A stretch of 50,472 bases of DNA, from positions 1 through 50,472 of the forward strand of contig DQIP01000231.1 of assembly GCA_020793565.1 (NCBI GenBank), in the 5' to 3' direction. Shown here piece by piece: positions 1-7,122 of this stretch. The notes below the pieces were generated by a model that was given only the letters and a program-made list of their open reading frames with translations, did not search any database and was not told where the DNA came from. Source of the stretch: Candidatus Methanovorans sp. (GTDB taxonomy: Archaea > Halobacteriota > Methanosarcinia > Methanosarcinales > Methanosarcinaceae). Made by a program: the position numbers and the translations under genes. The first letter of the stretch is position 1. Each line of letters starts with the position of its first letter.

Positions 1-4
1 AGTT

Positions 5-26
5 CAAATGAACATTTGTTCATTTG
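5..26. repeat. 22-bp perfect palindrome
   Basis: The two 10-base arms CAAATGAACA and TGTTCATTTG are perfect inverted complements around a TT centre, and a further TGAACA follows immediately. It could be an operator or a hairpin at the edge of a mobile element. It lies 80 bases upstream of the group II intron remnant. No gene is visible on its left because the window begins here. Confidence 0.5.
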
Positions 27-106
27 CATGAACAATGTAGTCTTAAAACAATGAAGCCATTAAATTGTTAACTGCTGCCCGATACAAAAAGGGTTATGAA
101 AGGCTT

Positions 107-176
107 GAGCCGGATGTGGTAAAAGTCGCAAGTCCGGTTCTTAGAAGAGGGAGAGCGAGTAATCGCTCTTTCTTAT
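107..176 (+). ncRNA. Group II intron 3' end (domains V and VI), remnant
   Basis: Positions 107-140 form a 34-nt segment starting GAGCCGGATG, with a central AAAGTCGCA and ending GTCCGGTTC. This is the length and layout of group II intron domain V, the catalytic hairpin: GAGCCGGA pairs with TCCGGTTC. Positions 141-176 form a second hairpin (AGAGCGA, loop GTAA, TCGCTCT) with an unpaired A near the end and a terminal AT, as expected for domain VI with its branch-point A and an AY 3' splice end. No reverse-transcriptase ORF is seen in the 106 bases to the left, so only the 3' tail is visible; the rest lies outside the window or is lost. Confidence 0.8.
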
Positions 177-550
177 TCGGCGGAACTGATGCTCCGATCT
201 CTTCAGTTTCGGTCAAATAATCCGATACTTGATAGTTAACACGACAATAGGGTATGATTTATAGAATTATATCGTCAGGGTTAATCCGACCGAAGGGTGC
301 TTTCTTGTACAAGTGCGTGTCAGGCTGCTATTCAGTTCTACAAAAAATCCCCATTCCATTGTTTACATAGTTTTCACTGGCAAAAGTTAACCCGGTTTAA
401 AGCCGAATAAGATCAAAACTTCCAGGGTAAAGTGGAGTTCATCCTCGTATTCATACAAAATTGTTAGAAGTGCAACTACGCTCATACATTGTGCTTACTT
501 TCTGCAGGTATCTATAAAAATTCAATGGTTTCTTCGGATTGTAAATCCCC
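177..550. other. Non-coding stretch downstream of argC
   Basis: No ORF with coding character is seen. The stretch holds one degenerate copy of the 62-bp interspersed repeat (annotated separately). Otherwise it is featureless AT-rich sequence between the intron remnant and the argC stop codon. Confidence 0.5.
258..309 (-). repeat. 62-bp interspersed hairpin repeat, degenerate copy
   Basis: Read on the minus strand this has the order of the repeat described at 6798-6922: a GGATT/AATCC stem region followed by the ATAAT half-sites. The plus strand shows TATAGAATTATAT, then GGTTAATCCGACCGAAGG and a decayed TTTCTTGTA end. Several positions in each stem have diverged. Confidence 0.55.
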
Positions 551-1573
551 TCAAGGCGCCACCGCAGCCATCCACAACCCCTCTGTCTCATCAAATCCGC
601 ACATCAAATTCATGTTTTGAATAGCCTGCCCGGACGCGCCTTTCACCAGATTGTCGATTGCAGAGACCACTACGACACGATTGTTTAACTCATCCACCTC
701 AAAACCGATATCACAGAAGTTCGAACCCCTTACCGCGTTCAATGATGGGATCCCATCTATTATGCGCACGAATGGCTTATCCTTATAGAAATCCGTGTAG
801 ATAGACCTGAGTTCATCCATCGAAACTATGGATTTTATAAATATGTGCGCCGTAGTTAATATCCCGCGAACTGATGGGATCACATGGGGTGTGAAACTGA
901 TGTTTGTAAGTTCATTGTCCAGATAATTGAGTTCCTGGAATATCTCGGCACGATGACGGTGTGTCGTCAATTTATATGCCTGTATGTTCTCAGCCAGGTT
1001 CGGATAATGGGATGTTATACTTGGATTGACGCCTGCACCAGAAATACCGGATTTTGAATCAAATATCGCTGATTTGACCGTACCTGCAGCCACAAGCGGT
1101 GCTGCCGATAGTATCGCCCCTGTTGGATAGCAGCCCGGATTTGAGATGAACATCTCGCCCGTGACCTCCGGATGCAGTTCAACAAGACCAAAGACCGCAT
1201 CTATCGGATTGGTGTGTCTCATATTATACACCTGCTCGAACACATCGGTCTTAAGCCGGTAATCTGCGCTCAGGTCAATGACCTTTGTGTTACCATCAAG
1301 CAATTGCGGTACAATGTTCATCGAAGTTCCGTGCGGGACAGCAACGAATACAACATCGCAGCGATCTTTTATTTTATCAGGACTCAGGTCCTCAAACTTC
1401 ATATCCAAAAAACCGCGCAGGTGTGTATGTGTATCACATATATCCTTGCCTGCAAGTCGCCTTGATGTTGCTGCCACGACGTTGGCATAAGGATGGTTAA
1501 GCAGCAGGCGCATCAGTTCCCCGCCTGTATATCCAGACCCTCCAATAATTCCTACATTGATTGTGTCGTTCAT
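551..1573 (-). CDS. argC: N-acetyl-gamma-glutamyl-phosphate reductase
   Basis: This enzyme catalyses the NADPH-dependent reduction of N-acetyl-glutamyl phosphate to the semialdehyde, the third step of arginine synthesis in the cytosol. The 340-aa length is normal for type 1 ArgC. The N-terminal Rossmann motif GIIGGSGYTGGEL and the active-site block NPGCYPTG with the catalytic Cys (about residue 147) are intact, and a conserved SAIDNLVKGA motif lies near the C-terminus. It is read leftward and stands alone, with no other arg genes adjacent; argG lies 39 kb away on the same strand. The ATG at 1573 begins directly before the Rossmann fold, so the start is secure. Confidence 0.95.
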   Translation of the reverse strand: MNDTINVGIIGGSGYTGGELMRLLLNHPYANVVAATSRRLAGKDICDTHTHLRGFLDMKFEDLSPDKIKDRCDVVFVAVPHGTSMNIVPQLLDGNTKVIDLSADYRLKTDVFEQVYNMRHTNPIDAVFGLVELHPEVTGEMFISNPGCYPTGAILSAAPLVAAGTVKSAIFDSKSGISGAGVNPSITSHYPNLAENIQAYKLTTHRHRAEIFQELNYLDNELTNISFTPHVIPSVRGILTTAHIFIKSIVSMDELRSIYTDFYKDKPFVRIIDGIPSLNAVRGSNFCDIGFEVDELNNRVVVVSAIDNLVKGASGQAIQNMNLMCGFDETEGLWMAAVAP

Positions 1574-1696
1574 GACCTGACATATAGTTCTAATATTAAT
1601 TAAGGTTATTATTAGTCAGGTAATTTCCGCTTTCTGATTTTGTTTATATTCAATATGTCTGTAACTTTGGAGTGCACTTAAATGTAAACAAAAACG

Positions 1697-2110
1697 TTAT
1701 TTCTTCAGTATCCCCGCAATAATCACCAACCCGATGGCATTTATTAATAATATTAAAATCCCCCCAACCAGATGCTGTGTGTTCCGGGAAGTCCCGTTAT
1801 TTCCGGATGCCATGATTTGTGGTTCAAATTCGATAATCATATCCGCGACTGCAAACACTTCCTGCTTTTTGGAATAGTTTTTTACAGACTGGCCAACATT
1901 GTCCGGATCACCCATATGTACGGTATAGTTTATCCCCGGCTCAATTCCAAGAAAGAGATATTCATCATCACCGGATGCAGATGCAATAGTCATCCCATCA
2001 TGCATAAGTTCCACATCACTTATAAGCGGCACATCGACTTTTATATTCACGTAATCTTTCAGCCCGATGTCACTCCCATCTACAAATCGTAATCCATTAT
2101 GAATTATCAC
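1697..2110 (-). CDS. Hypothetical protein with C-terminal membrane anchor
   Basis: A 137-aa protein that I do not recognise. Residues 1-105 are soluble and acidic, with beta-rich character (for example DVPLISDVELMHDGMTIASA), and resemble an extracytoplasmic or carrier-type beta domain. Residues about 112-135 form one hydrophobic helix (LVGGILILLINAIGLVIIAGIL) followed by KK, so the protein is probably tail-anchored. No signal peptide is visible from this start; an upstream start would be needed for secretion and none is obvious. It lies between argC and an IS630 remnant, both read in the same direction, with about 120 bp to argC. Confidence 0.6.
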   Translation of the reverse strand: MIIHNGLRFVDGSDIGLKDYVNIKVDVPLISDVELMHDGMTIASASGDDEYLFLGIEPGINYTVHMGDPDNVGQSVKNYSKKQEVFAVADMIIEFEPQIMASGNNGTSRNTQHLVGGILILLINAIGLVIIAGILKK

Positions 2111-2254
2111 GATTCGAGAATAACCAATGTTCTCTTAGAAGGTTTAGAATAGCAGAGTACAATCTTTGAAAAGAAGTGCACGTGGATATCGAAATCTGAA
2201 GAATTTTATGATTATGATTTATTTAAAGTTAGGCAAATTGGAATTTAATTTACC

Positions 2255-2608
2255 CACATGAAACAGCGAAGAGGCTGTAAGTGTCCATCTCTTGCGCCCA
2301 TCAGGTGCTTCGGTGCATGCCTGCGCTATAATTTATGCATTATGCTTCTCTGTATACTTTTTGGGCTGGCCGGATCTTGTTTTCTCCGCAAGGGCGCTTT
2401 CAAGACATTCTTTGTGGTATTTCTTCTTGATTCTCCAAACAGTGTTTCTGCCAACATCTAATATTTCTGCTATCTCCGAGTCCACTTTTTGTTGGTTTGC
2501 CAGCAGCAAGACACGTGCTCTGGTTAGAGCTCTTGCAGTTTTTCGTCCCTTTTTCACAAAGTCCCTGGGGAACTTTACTTAATCCTCTTCAAGCTTTATT
2601 TCTACCAT
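2255..2608 (-). pseudogene. IS630-type transposase, N-terminal half, disabled
   Basis: The minus strand encodes a helix-turn-helix region typical of IS630/Tc1 transposases: FVKKGRKTARALTRARVLLL, then DSEIAEILDVGRNTVWRIKKKY. The ORF track shows only 74 aa (2333-2557), but homology continues both ways through stops. Upstream, MVEIKLEED is followed by TAA and then VKFPRDFVKKG. Downstream, after KHNA and a TAA, the frame continues as ACTEAPDGRKRWTL, another IS630 block. The DDE domain is absent beyond about 2255. It is therefore a dead fragment with two nonsense codons and a 3' truncation. Confidence 0.8.
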
Positions 2609-2676
2609 GAAGATATCATGGTGGTCATAGGTTATCAATGTGTTCTAAAACTAAGTTGCTGAGACACTCGTGTATC
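2255..2676 (-). mobile_element. IS630-family element, partial
   Basis: It consists of the broken transposase plus about 70 bp of its upstream region and end (to GACACTCGTGT). The segment 2560-2676 is clearly related to 16561-16680, which follows the same order (transposase N-terminus, CATAGG, TTCTAAAACTAA or TTCCAAAACTAA, then GACACT). This shows two copies of the same element type in the window, both incomplete. Confidence 0.7.
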
Positions 2677-3259
2677 AGCAATTTAGCATATAGGCAATAA
2701 TGTAGTTCAATTATCCCAAATCGATTTTTATTTTGGCATAAATTACAGGAAGCCCAACATATGACAAGACATCAAGATGTCGTTTTTCCAATTCACACTT
2801 CAAACAAATCTCATAAGCACTTTCCAGCAACCTTGCGGATGATGGTGCAATTCAGCACATAAACCCCCATATGTTAACATTCGATGTAGGGTTAGGCGAT
2901 TTGATTTAAAACCTGGCTATCTACCGGCATGTATATGTACAATTCCACTCATTGATTGAATTGGCCAGTCGACATATCGTTTGATGTGACAATACAGAGG
3001 TGCTAATATGAAATTGGAAATTTTCGAAGCAATATACAGGCTCTACATTCGATGTACCATGATCGGATTTGATAGTGTGAAAAAAAACAAGAGCCAGATA
3101 AAGTACAAGATCGCGCAACCACAAAAAAACTAATTGAAAGTAGGGCTATTCGGAAGTACTGGGTGAATAGTTACAAATTATGTACAATTAAAAAATTCGG
3201 AAAACGCAACACATCGAATTAAATTAAGTAGTTTTTCAGAGATATATAATTTCGATATG
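2677..3259. other. Gene-poor stretch upstream of the DUF2589 cassette
   Basis: No convincing gene is seen. The ORF-track entries at 2921-3124 and 3178-3366 (minus strand) have no recognisable features, and the second overlaps the DUF2589 start. A possible small plus-strand ORF (3008-3133, 41 aa, beginning MKLEIFEAIYRLY, lysine-rich end) has a weak AGAGG upstream. I do not call it as a gene. Confidence 0.4.
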
Positions 3260-3298
3260 CTTATATACATGAAAAGCAGATTATAACATAAGGGAGTG
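3260..3298 (+). promoter_or_regulatory. TATA box and ribosome binding site of the DUF2589 gene
   Basis: CTTATATA at 3260-3267 matches an archaeal TATA box about 40 bases before the ATG at 3306. AGGGAGTG at 3291-3298 is a good Shine-Dalgarno with suitable spacing. A short leader is predicted. Confidence 0.55.
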
Positions 3299-3305
3299 TA
3301 ACTAA

Positions 3306-3959
3306 ATGGTAAATCCAGGACAAGAATTATCAAGCATAGACTTTGAGTCAATGATTGGGGGACCACTAATTGCTGTGGTCAATGCACAGGCACAGGCAGC
3401 TTTGAGCTCTGTTAATTTCATAAAATCAGTTGGATTCAAAGCCGGTACAAGTGGAGATCCGGAAGCTCAGGATACGGGCGATCCGATTTATGTTACATTC
3501 AAATACTCAAAGGAGGTTGCACCATACCAACCTGCTGTGGCAGCAGTACCTGCAGATGGTGATACTCCAGCCGTGCCGGCCAGTGAAGCTGTATCTGCCC
3601 AGTTTCAGGATATGAAACTGGAAGTACCCATACTTACAATGCTTCCGATACCTTTCATCAGGATCGATGAAACAACAATCGATTTCAATGCCAAGATCAA
3701 CACAATGGAATATAAAAAAATTGATACGAGTTTCAAGATCAATGCATCCCTTGAGGCAAAAGCCAGGTGGGGCTGGGGTTCTGCAAAACTTAAAGTGTCT
3801 ACGTCATACCAACGAAATACGCAGCAGGGCTCTAAGGTAGATCGTACTTATTCCATGAATGTACATGTTAAAGCCGTGCAGGATGAAATGCCAGCAGGTA
3901 TGGAGAAAGTGCTTGGGATACTTGAAGATGCCATGCGATCAGAACCAGTGTCTGCATAA
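3306..3959 (+). CDS. DUF2589 domain-containing protein
   Basis: A 217-aa protein whose start, LSSIDFESMIGGPLIAVVNA, and C-terminal block (NVHVKAVQDEMPAGMEKVLGIL) match what I know of the DUF2589 family, which has no established function. No signal peptide or membrane segment is visible. The middle contains PIPFIRIDETTIDFNAKI, a beta-strand pattern echoed in the next gene. A low-complexity AVPADGDTPAVPA insert (about residues 80-92) may be a linker. It is the first gene of a co-directional trio. Two hairpins separate it from the other two genes, suggesting that it can be made in excess of them. A structural or shell-like role would fit but is speculation. Confidence 0.75.
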   Translation: MVNPGQELSSIDFESMIGGPLIAVVNAQAQAALSSVNFIKSVGFKAGTSGDPEAQDTGDPIYVTFKYSKEVAPYQPAVAAVPADGDTPAVPASEAVSAQFQDMKLEVPILTMLPIPFIRIDETTIDFNAKINTMEYKKIDTSFKINASLEAKARWGWGSAKLKVSTSYQRNTQQGSKVDRTYSMNVHVKAVQDEMPAGMEKVLGILEDAMRSEPVSA

Positions 3960-4001
3960 ATAACCGAAATATTATAACGAAAAGGAATATTGATCATTTG
4001 A

Positions 4002-4085
4002 ATATCTGTCGCTTACTTCAGGGACAGATATATCTTTTCGAGTAACTATTCAACATACATAAATGTCGGTAGATTGGATAGTTAT
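4002..4085 (+). terminator. Two consecutive hairpins after the DUF2589 gene
   Basis: The first hairpin pairs ATATCTGTC (4002-4010) with GACAGATAT (4023-4031), followed by a short T run. The second pairs TAACTATTC (about 4045) with GGATAGTTA, followed by TTTTTT. Both resemble intrinsic terminators or attenuators. They probably reduce read-through into the next two genes. Confidence 0.55.
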
Positions 4086-4249
4086 TTTTTCGTTATACAA
4101 GACAATTCTTTGTACCGGATAAGACAACTGTGCATGTATAACAATCCCTTTTATTTATGCCCGGATGCCGCATCCATTAAACCTTATTGAAATATTAAAT
4201 AATCAGGGGGAATGTACATTAAGGAATATTCACAACAGAAGGAATTATT

Positions 4250-4945
4250 ATGCCATATTTAGGTGATTACCTTGGACATTTATTGTCGGAAATTACGAAT
4301 GCCCGGGTCCAGGCAGATCTTGAAGCTGTACGAATAGCCGAATTGTATGCAAGCCATCCATTACTCAAACATATGCCTGTACCTCATTTTCGGTTGCCTA
4401 CAGTAACACTGGATGTGCCTGTGGTGATCAATGAAATGGAAACCGGTAGGAAAGGAACGGCTCTGAAAGTGAAAATACAGCCAATCCATATGCGCAGAAG
4501 TTTTGACAACATACTTGTTCCTCAACTTGAACGCGCCGGGATCAAACTTTCGAGTCGGGAAACAATAAACCTTAAGCGGGAACTTGATCAAAAAGCCAAT
4601 GTTCTTAAAAAGTCGCAGAAGGTTCCCATAAGTGTGACACATATAGCTGATGAAATGGTCTCTACGGTGGTGGAAAAACTGCGGGAATCTGGTCGCGACA
4701 AGGAAGAAGATCTTGCCCGCATAGATAAACTGGCAGAAGACCTGAGAACGGCATCACATGTGGAATTCACAAAATTTTTGTATGAGCCGGACCGACTTAA
4801 TGTGCGGGTCACCAATAAAGAACTACGGGAAGCAGGACCCAGCGAACTTCTGATGCAGATACGTCTTTCAATAACAGAAGAAGCAATGGAATGGGCTGTG
4901 ATTGAATCTGATGGAAAGATTAAAAGTCGCCTGGTTCAGGAATAG
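4250..4945 (+). CDS. Hypothetical protein, distant relative of the DUF2589 protein
   Basis: A 231-aa soluble protein of no family I can name. Residues 38-65 (HMPVPHFRLPTVTLDVPVVI) follow the same pattern as PIPFIRIDETTIDFNAKI in the preceding DUF2589 protein, so the two may share a beta-sandwich core. The middle (residues about 90-175) is charged and helical with likely coiled-coil stretches (RESGRDKEEDLARIDKLAEDL). The C-terminus ends in an amphipathic helix and KSRLVQE. A GAAGGAATT Shine-Dalgarno precedes the ATG. The gap to the third gene is only 7 bp, so these two are co-translated. Confidence 0.7.
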   Translation: MPYLGDYLGHLLSEITNARVQADLEAVRIAELYASHPLLKHMPVPHFRLPTVTLDVPVVINEMETGRKGTALKVKIQPIHMRRSFDNILVPQLERAGIKLSSRETINLKRELDQKANVLKKSQKVPISVTHIADEMVSTVVEKLRESGRDKEEDLARIDKLAEDLRTASHVEFTKFLYEPDRLNVRVTNKELREAGPSELLMQIRLSITEEAMEWAVIESDGKIKSRLVQE

Positions 4946-4952
4946 GTGAAAT

Positions 4953-5519
4953 ATGTTACATATCGTGAATCTGGAGGAAATCCAGAATATTCTTTTGCAA
5001 GTACCTGAACTTGTTAACTGCTTTGAGAGACATGATACCAACTTTACCGATCTGGTAAAAAACTGGTTGACACAGGTTGAACAGGTACTTGTCAATAATC
5101 GCCTGCCAATAGCTGCAGATGTTGCTGTACTTCGCGGTGTATTGATCTCTGCCGAACGGGGCGTGTTGCCGATTGGCATGGAAATAATAGGTAGAAATAC
5201 ACGTCGCAGGGTCAAAGATGGTGCAGCTGCAGAAGTGTTGCGAAAAACGGATGAAATAATATCACATGCAATAAATGGCTATGCATCACAGGTTCAGGAA
5301 GGGGAGCATATTGCACGGCAACTTGTGGCATTAGCCCGGCAAAAAGGAATGATACCAGATGGCTTAGATGCAGGCAACCATACTGAGATACTAAATACAA
5401 TATGGAATGCAATGTCGAAAGATCCTGAATTGGAAACCGGAACAACACATCTGGCCGGACTTGTGGGGACGTATGATGCACTTATTCTAATTGACCGTAT
5501 GCTACCTGCTAATACCTGA
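4953..5519 (+). CDS. Hypothetical protein, third gene of the DUF2589 cassette
   Basis: A 188-aa all-helical soluble protein of unknown function. It begins MLHIVNLEEIQNILLQVPEL and has no metal-binding or catalytic motif that I can identify. A GGTGA Shine-Dalgarno overlaps the stop region of the preceding gene. Its position immediately behind the DUF2589-like gene suggests a dedicated partner, such as an adaptor or regulator, but nothing in the sequence tells which. Confidence 0.7.
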   Translation: MLHIVNLEEIQNILLQVPELVNCFERHDTNFTDLVKNWLTQVEQVLVNNRLPIAADVAVLRGVLISAERGVLPIGMEIIGRNTRRRVKDGAAAEVLRKTDEIISHAINGYASQVQEGEHIARQLVALARQKGMIPDGLDAGNHTEILNTIWNAMSKDPELETGTTHLAGLVGTYDALILIDRMLPANT

Positions 5520-5890
5520 AAAATACCCTGACATCTTTTTCTCGTAGTATAGGATATAGAGATGTATAGTCCGAGTTAATTCCCAGTGCATAATCCATAA
5601 AAACTCATTTAGGTAGACAACGTCAAGTTTATCTACCATTCACTGTCCCGTACACCTGTCATACAACGGGCTTTTGTAGTCCATAGTATATATTTCCATC
5701 ATGCAACATCCATATCATATTCTAAAATCTAAGAACTTTATCGCAACCTTTGATAACTTCATACAAATCAACCATTGTTGGCATTGGACACATGTTCGAG
5801 CCACCTGATTGGCGGATATTAAGACAATTATTACACGCATATATGTGTTGTGAAGAGGAGATCATATGGCCGAATTGTAATCTATGTACA
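5520..5890. other. Non-coding stretch with repeat debris
   Basis: No gene is seen. Around 5541-5582 lies a decayed minus-strand copy of the 62-bp repeat (TTCTCGTAGTATAGG, then TATAGTCCGAGTTAATTC). GGTAGACAAC (5611) pairs with GTTTATCTACC to give a small hairpin. A tail fragment of the repeat (TAATCTATGTACA) precedes the intact unit at 5891. Confidence 0.45.
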
Positions 5891-5966
5891 ACGAGAAAAT
5901 CCTCCCTGCGGTCGGATTGACTCGGACTACATAATCCTATGGATCATATACTACGAGAAATATTCC
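5891..5966 (+). repeat. 62-bp interspersed repeat, one unit plus partial second
   Basis: A complete unit (ACGAGAAAATCC to CATATACT) occupies 5891-5952, and a second unit begins at 5953 with ACGAGAAA and breaks off at about 5966. The repeat ends directly before the TATA region of the PHP gene and may form part of its promoter. See 6798-6922 for the structure. Confidence 0.8.
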
Positions 5967-5978
5967 ATATATATATAA
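5966..5978 (+). promoter_or_regulatory. Putative TATA box of the PHP gene
   Basis: TATATATATAAG lies about 28 bases before the ATG at 6002. With normal archaeal spacing transcription would start at the start codon, so the mRNA is probably leaderless. No Shine-Dalgarno is present, which agrees with this. Confidence 0.45.
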
Positions 5979-6001
5979 GCTCTAATGCCATATTTTTTAG
6001 C

Positions 6002-6670
6002 ATGAGATTTGATCTTCATGTACATTCATGTTTCTCAAAGGACAGCAATGCTGATATCGATTCCATAATCGTGCATGCCGGAAAGAACGATCTTAATGGT
6101 ATTGCTGTCTGCGACCATGATACGATCGAAGGTGGAATAGCATGTGTAAAAAGAGCAAAAGAACTTGGTACTGACCTTATCGTAATCCCGGGAATAGAAG
6201 TAACATCCTCAAAAGGACACATTCTTGTTATTGGAATAGAAGAAAACATTGAACCGTACCTCTCACCTGAAAAAACCATAGGCCGGGCACGGGAACTTGG
6301 AGGAGTGGTAATCATACCACACCCTTTTAAGCTCACATCCCATGGCATCGGATACATTAATGGAATCGATATTGATGCTGTGGAGGTATTGAACTCACGA
6401 TGCCTTGACAACCGCCCAAACAAAAAAGCAAAAATGGCTGCACAGTCGCTCAACCTGCCGCAGGTCGGTGGAAGCGATGCGCATACTCCGCAAATGGTGG
6501 GGCAGGCATACACAGAGATCGATGCAGAAGAAAACACGGTTGATGCTGTACTTATGGCAATAAGGCAGGGAAAAGTATGCGCAGGGGGTAAAAAAACTCC
6601 GTCATCCCTTGTTATCAAACAGATATTTATCGGATTTTGCAGAAAGATCACCAGGCAACTCTGGAAATGA
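6002..6670 (+). CDS. PHP-domain phosphoesterase
   Basis: A 222-aa metal-dependent hydrolase of the PHP family. It carries the expected metal-ligand motifs in order: DLHVHSCFSKDS (residues 4-15), DHDTIEG (about 39-45), PHPF (about 109) and GGSDAHTP near residue 158. The PHP family includes histidinol phosphatases and nucleotide phosphoesterases; the substrate here cannot be read from sequence. The ORF track starts at 5939, but the first 21 residues translate from the repeat and TATA region. The family start MRFDLHVHS at 6002 is far more likely. The gene stands alone and is followed by a MITE-like repeat 25 bp after the stop. Confidence 0.85.
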   Translation: MRFDLHVHSCFSKDSNADIDSIIVHAGKNDLNGIAVCDHDTIEGGIACVKRAKELGTDLIVIPGIEVTSSKGHILVIGIEENIEPYLSPEKTIGRARELGGVVIIPHPFKLTSHGIGYINGIDIDAVEVLNSRCLDNRPNKKAKMAAQSLNLPQVGGSDAHTPQMVGQAYTEIDAEENTVDAVLMAIRQGKVCAGGKKTPSSLVIKQIFIGFCRKITRQLWK

Positions 6671-6695
6671 ACTGGCTGAATGCTGCCGTTAAGAT

Positions 6696-7120
6696 ATATT
6701 GTGTTTGTTTAGATGGTTTCGATAAAATCTCGATGCACAGCCCATATATCCAGACCCCGTGCAGCAATCCTTCCGCAGGCGCCGCATTCCAAACATTACG
6801 AGAAAATCTTCGCTGACGCTCAGATTAACTCGGACTACATAATCTTATAGATTATATACAACGAGAAAATCCTCCCTACGGTCGGATTAACTCGGACTAC
6901 ATAATCCTATAGATTATATACAATGAAAAAGTATACATCTGTCGAATGAACCGTAACATTTTTAATAATATTGGTGTGTAAAAACGCTATGCTGCACCAT
7001 ACTACATTTTTGTCATAAGTGAAAATGCCGCGAAAAAGCCCATATCGTTCGCGCAAGATTTGGGAATGACCGCCTGCGGCGGATTGCCCCGGTGTCAAAA
7101 AACGCTAACAAATACGATAT
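6696..7120. mobile_element. MITE-like repeat family C, copy 1
   Basis: A 425-bp non-coding element with imperfect terminal inverted repeats: ATATTGTGTTTGTTTAG at 6696-6712 and, on the other strand, ATATCGTATTTGTTAG at 7104-7120. A second copy lies at 35826-36195. The copies share both ends, the GATAAAAT, CAGCAATNCC and CCGCAGGCG blocks, AATAACATTGGTGTGTA-like sequence and GCGGATTGC before the right end. A tandem pair of 62-bp repeats sits inside this copy at 6798-6922. It abuts the 3' end of the archaeoflavoprotein gene. Confidence 0.65.
6798..6922 (+). repeat. 62-bp interspersed hairpin repeat, two tandem units
   Basis: Units begin at 6798 and 6861. Each has a first hairpin, GAG-AA-AATCY...RGATT-AA-CTC, and a second, ATAATC-CTATA-GATTAT. 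The first unit here reads AATCT/AGATT and the second AATCC/GGATT, so base pairing is kept by paired changes. At 42027-42165 the second stem reads ATAATT/AATTAT, another paired change. Copies occur at 258, 5541, 5891, 6798, 8156, 13363, 21086, 21236, 32173, 36016, 42027 and 44266. They are all intergenic, except that one runs into the gatE stop. Confidence 0.9.
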
Positions 7121-7122
7121 TT

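Noticed and set aside
2921-3366. Minus-strand ORFs 2921-3124 and 3178-3366
   Set aside because: Low-complexity translations without family features; the second overlaps the start and promoter of the DUF2589 gene.
6016-6651. 211-aa minus-strand ORF antisense to the PHP gene
   Set aside because: Shadow ORF: the plus-strand frame carries all PHP metal-binding motifs.
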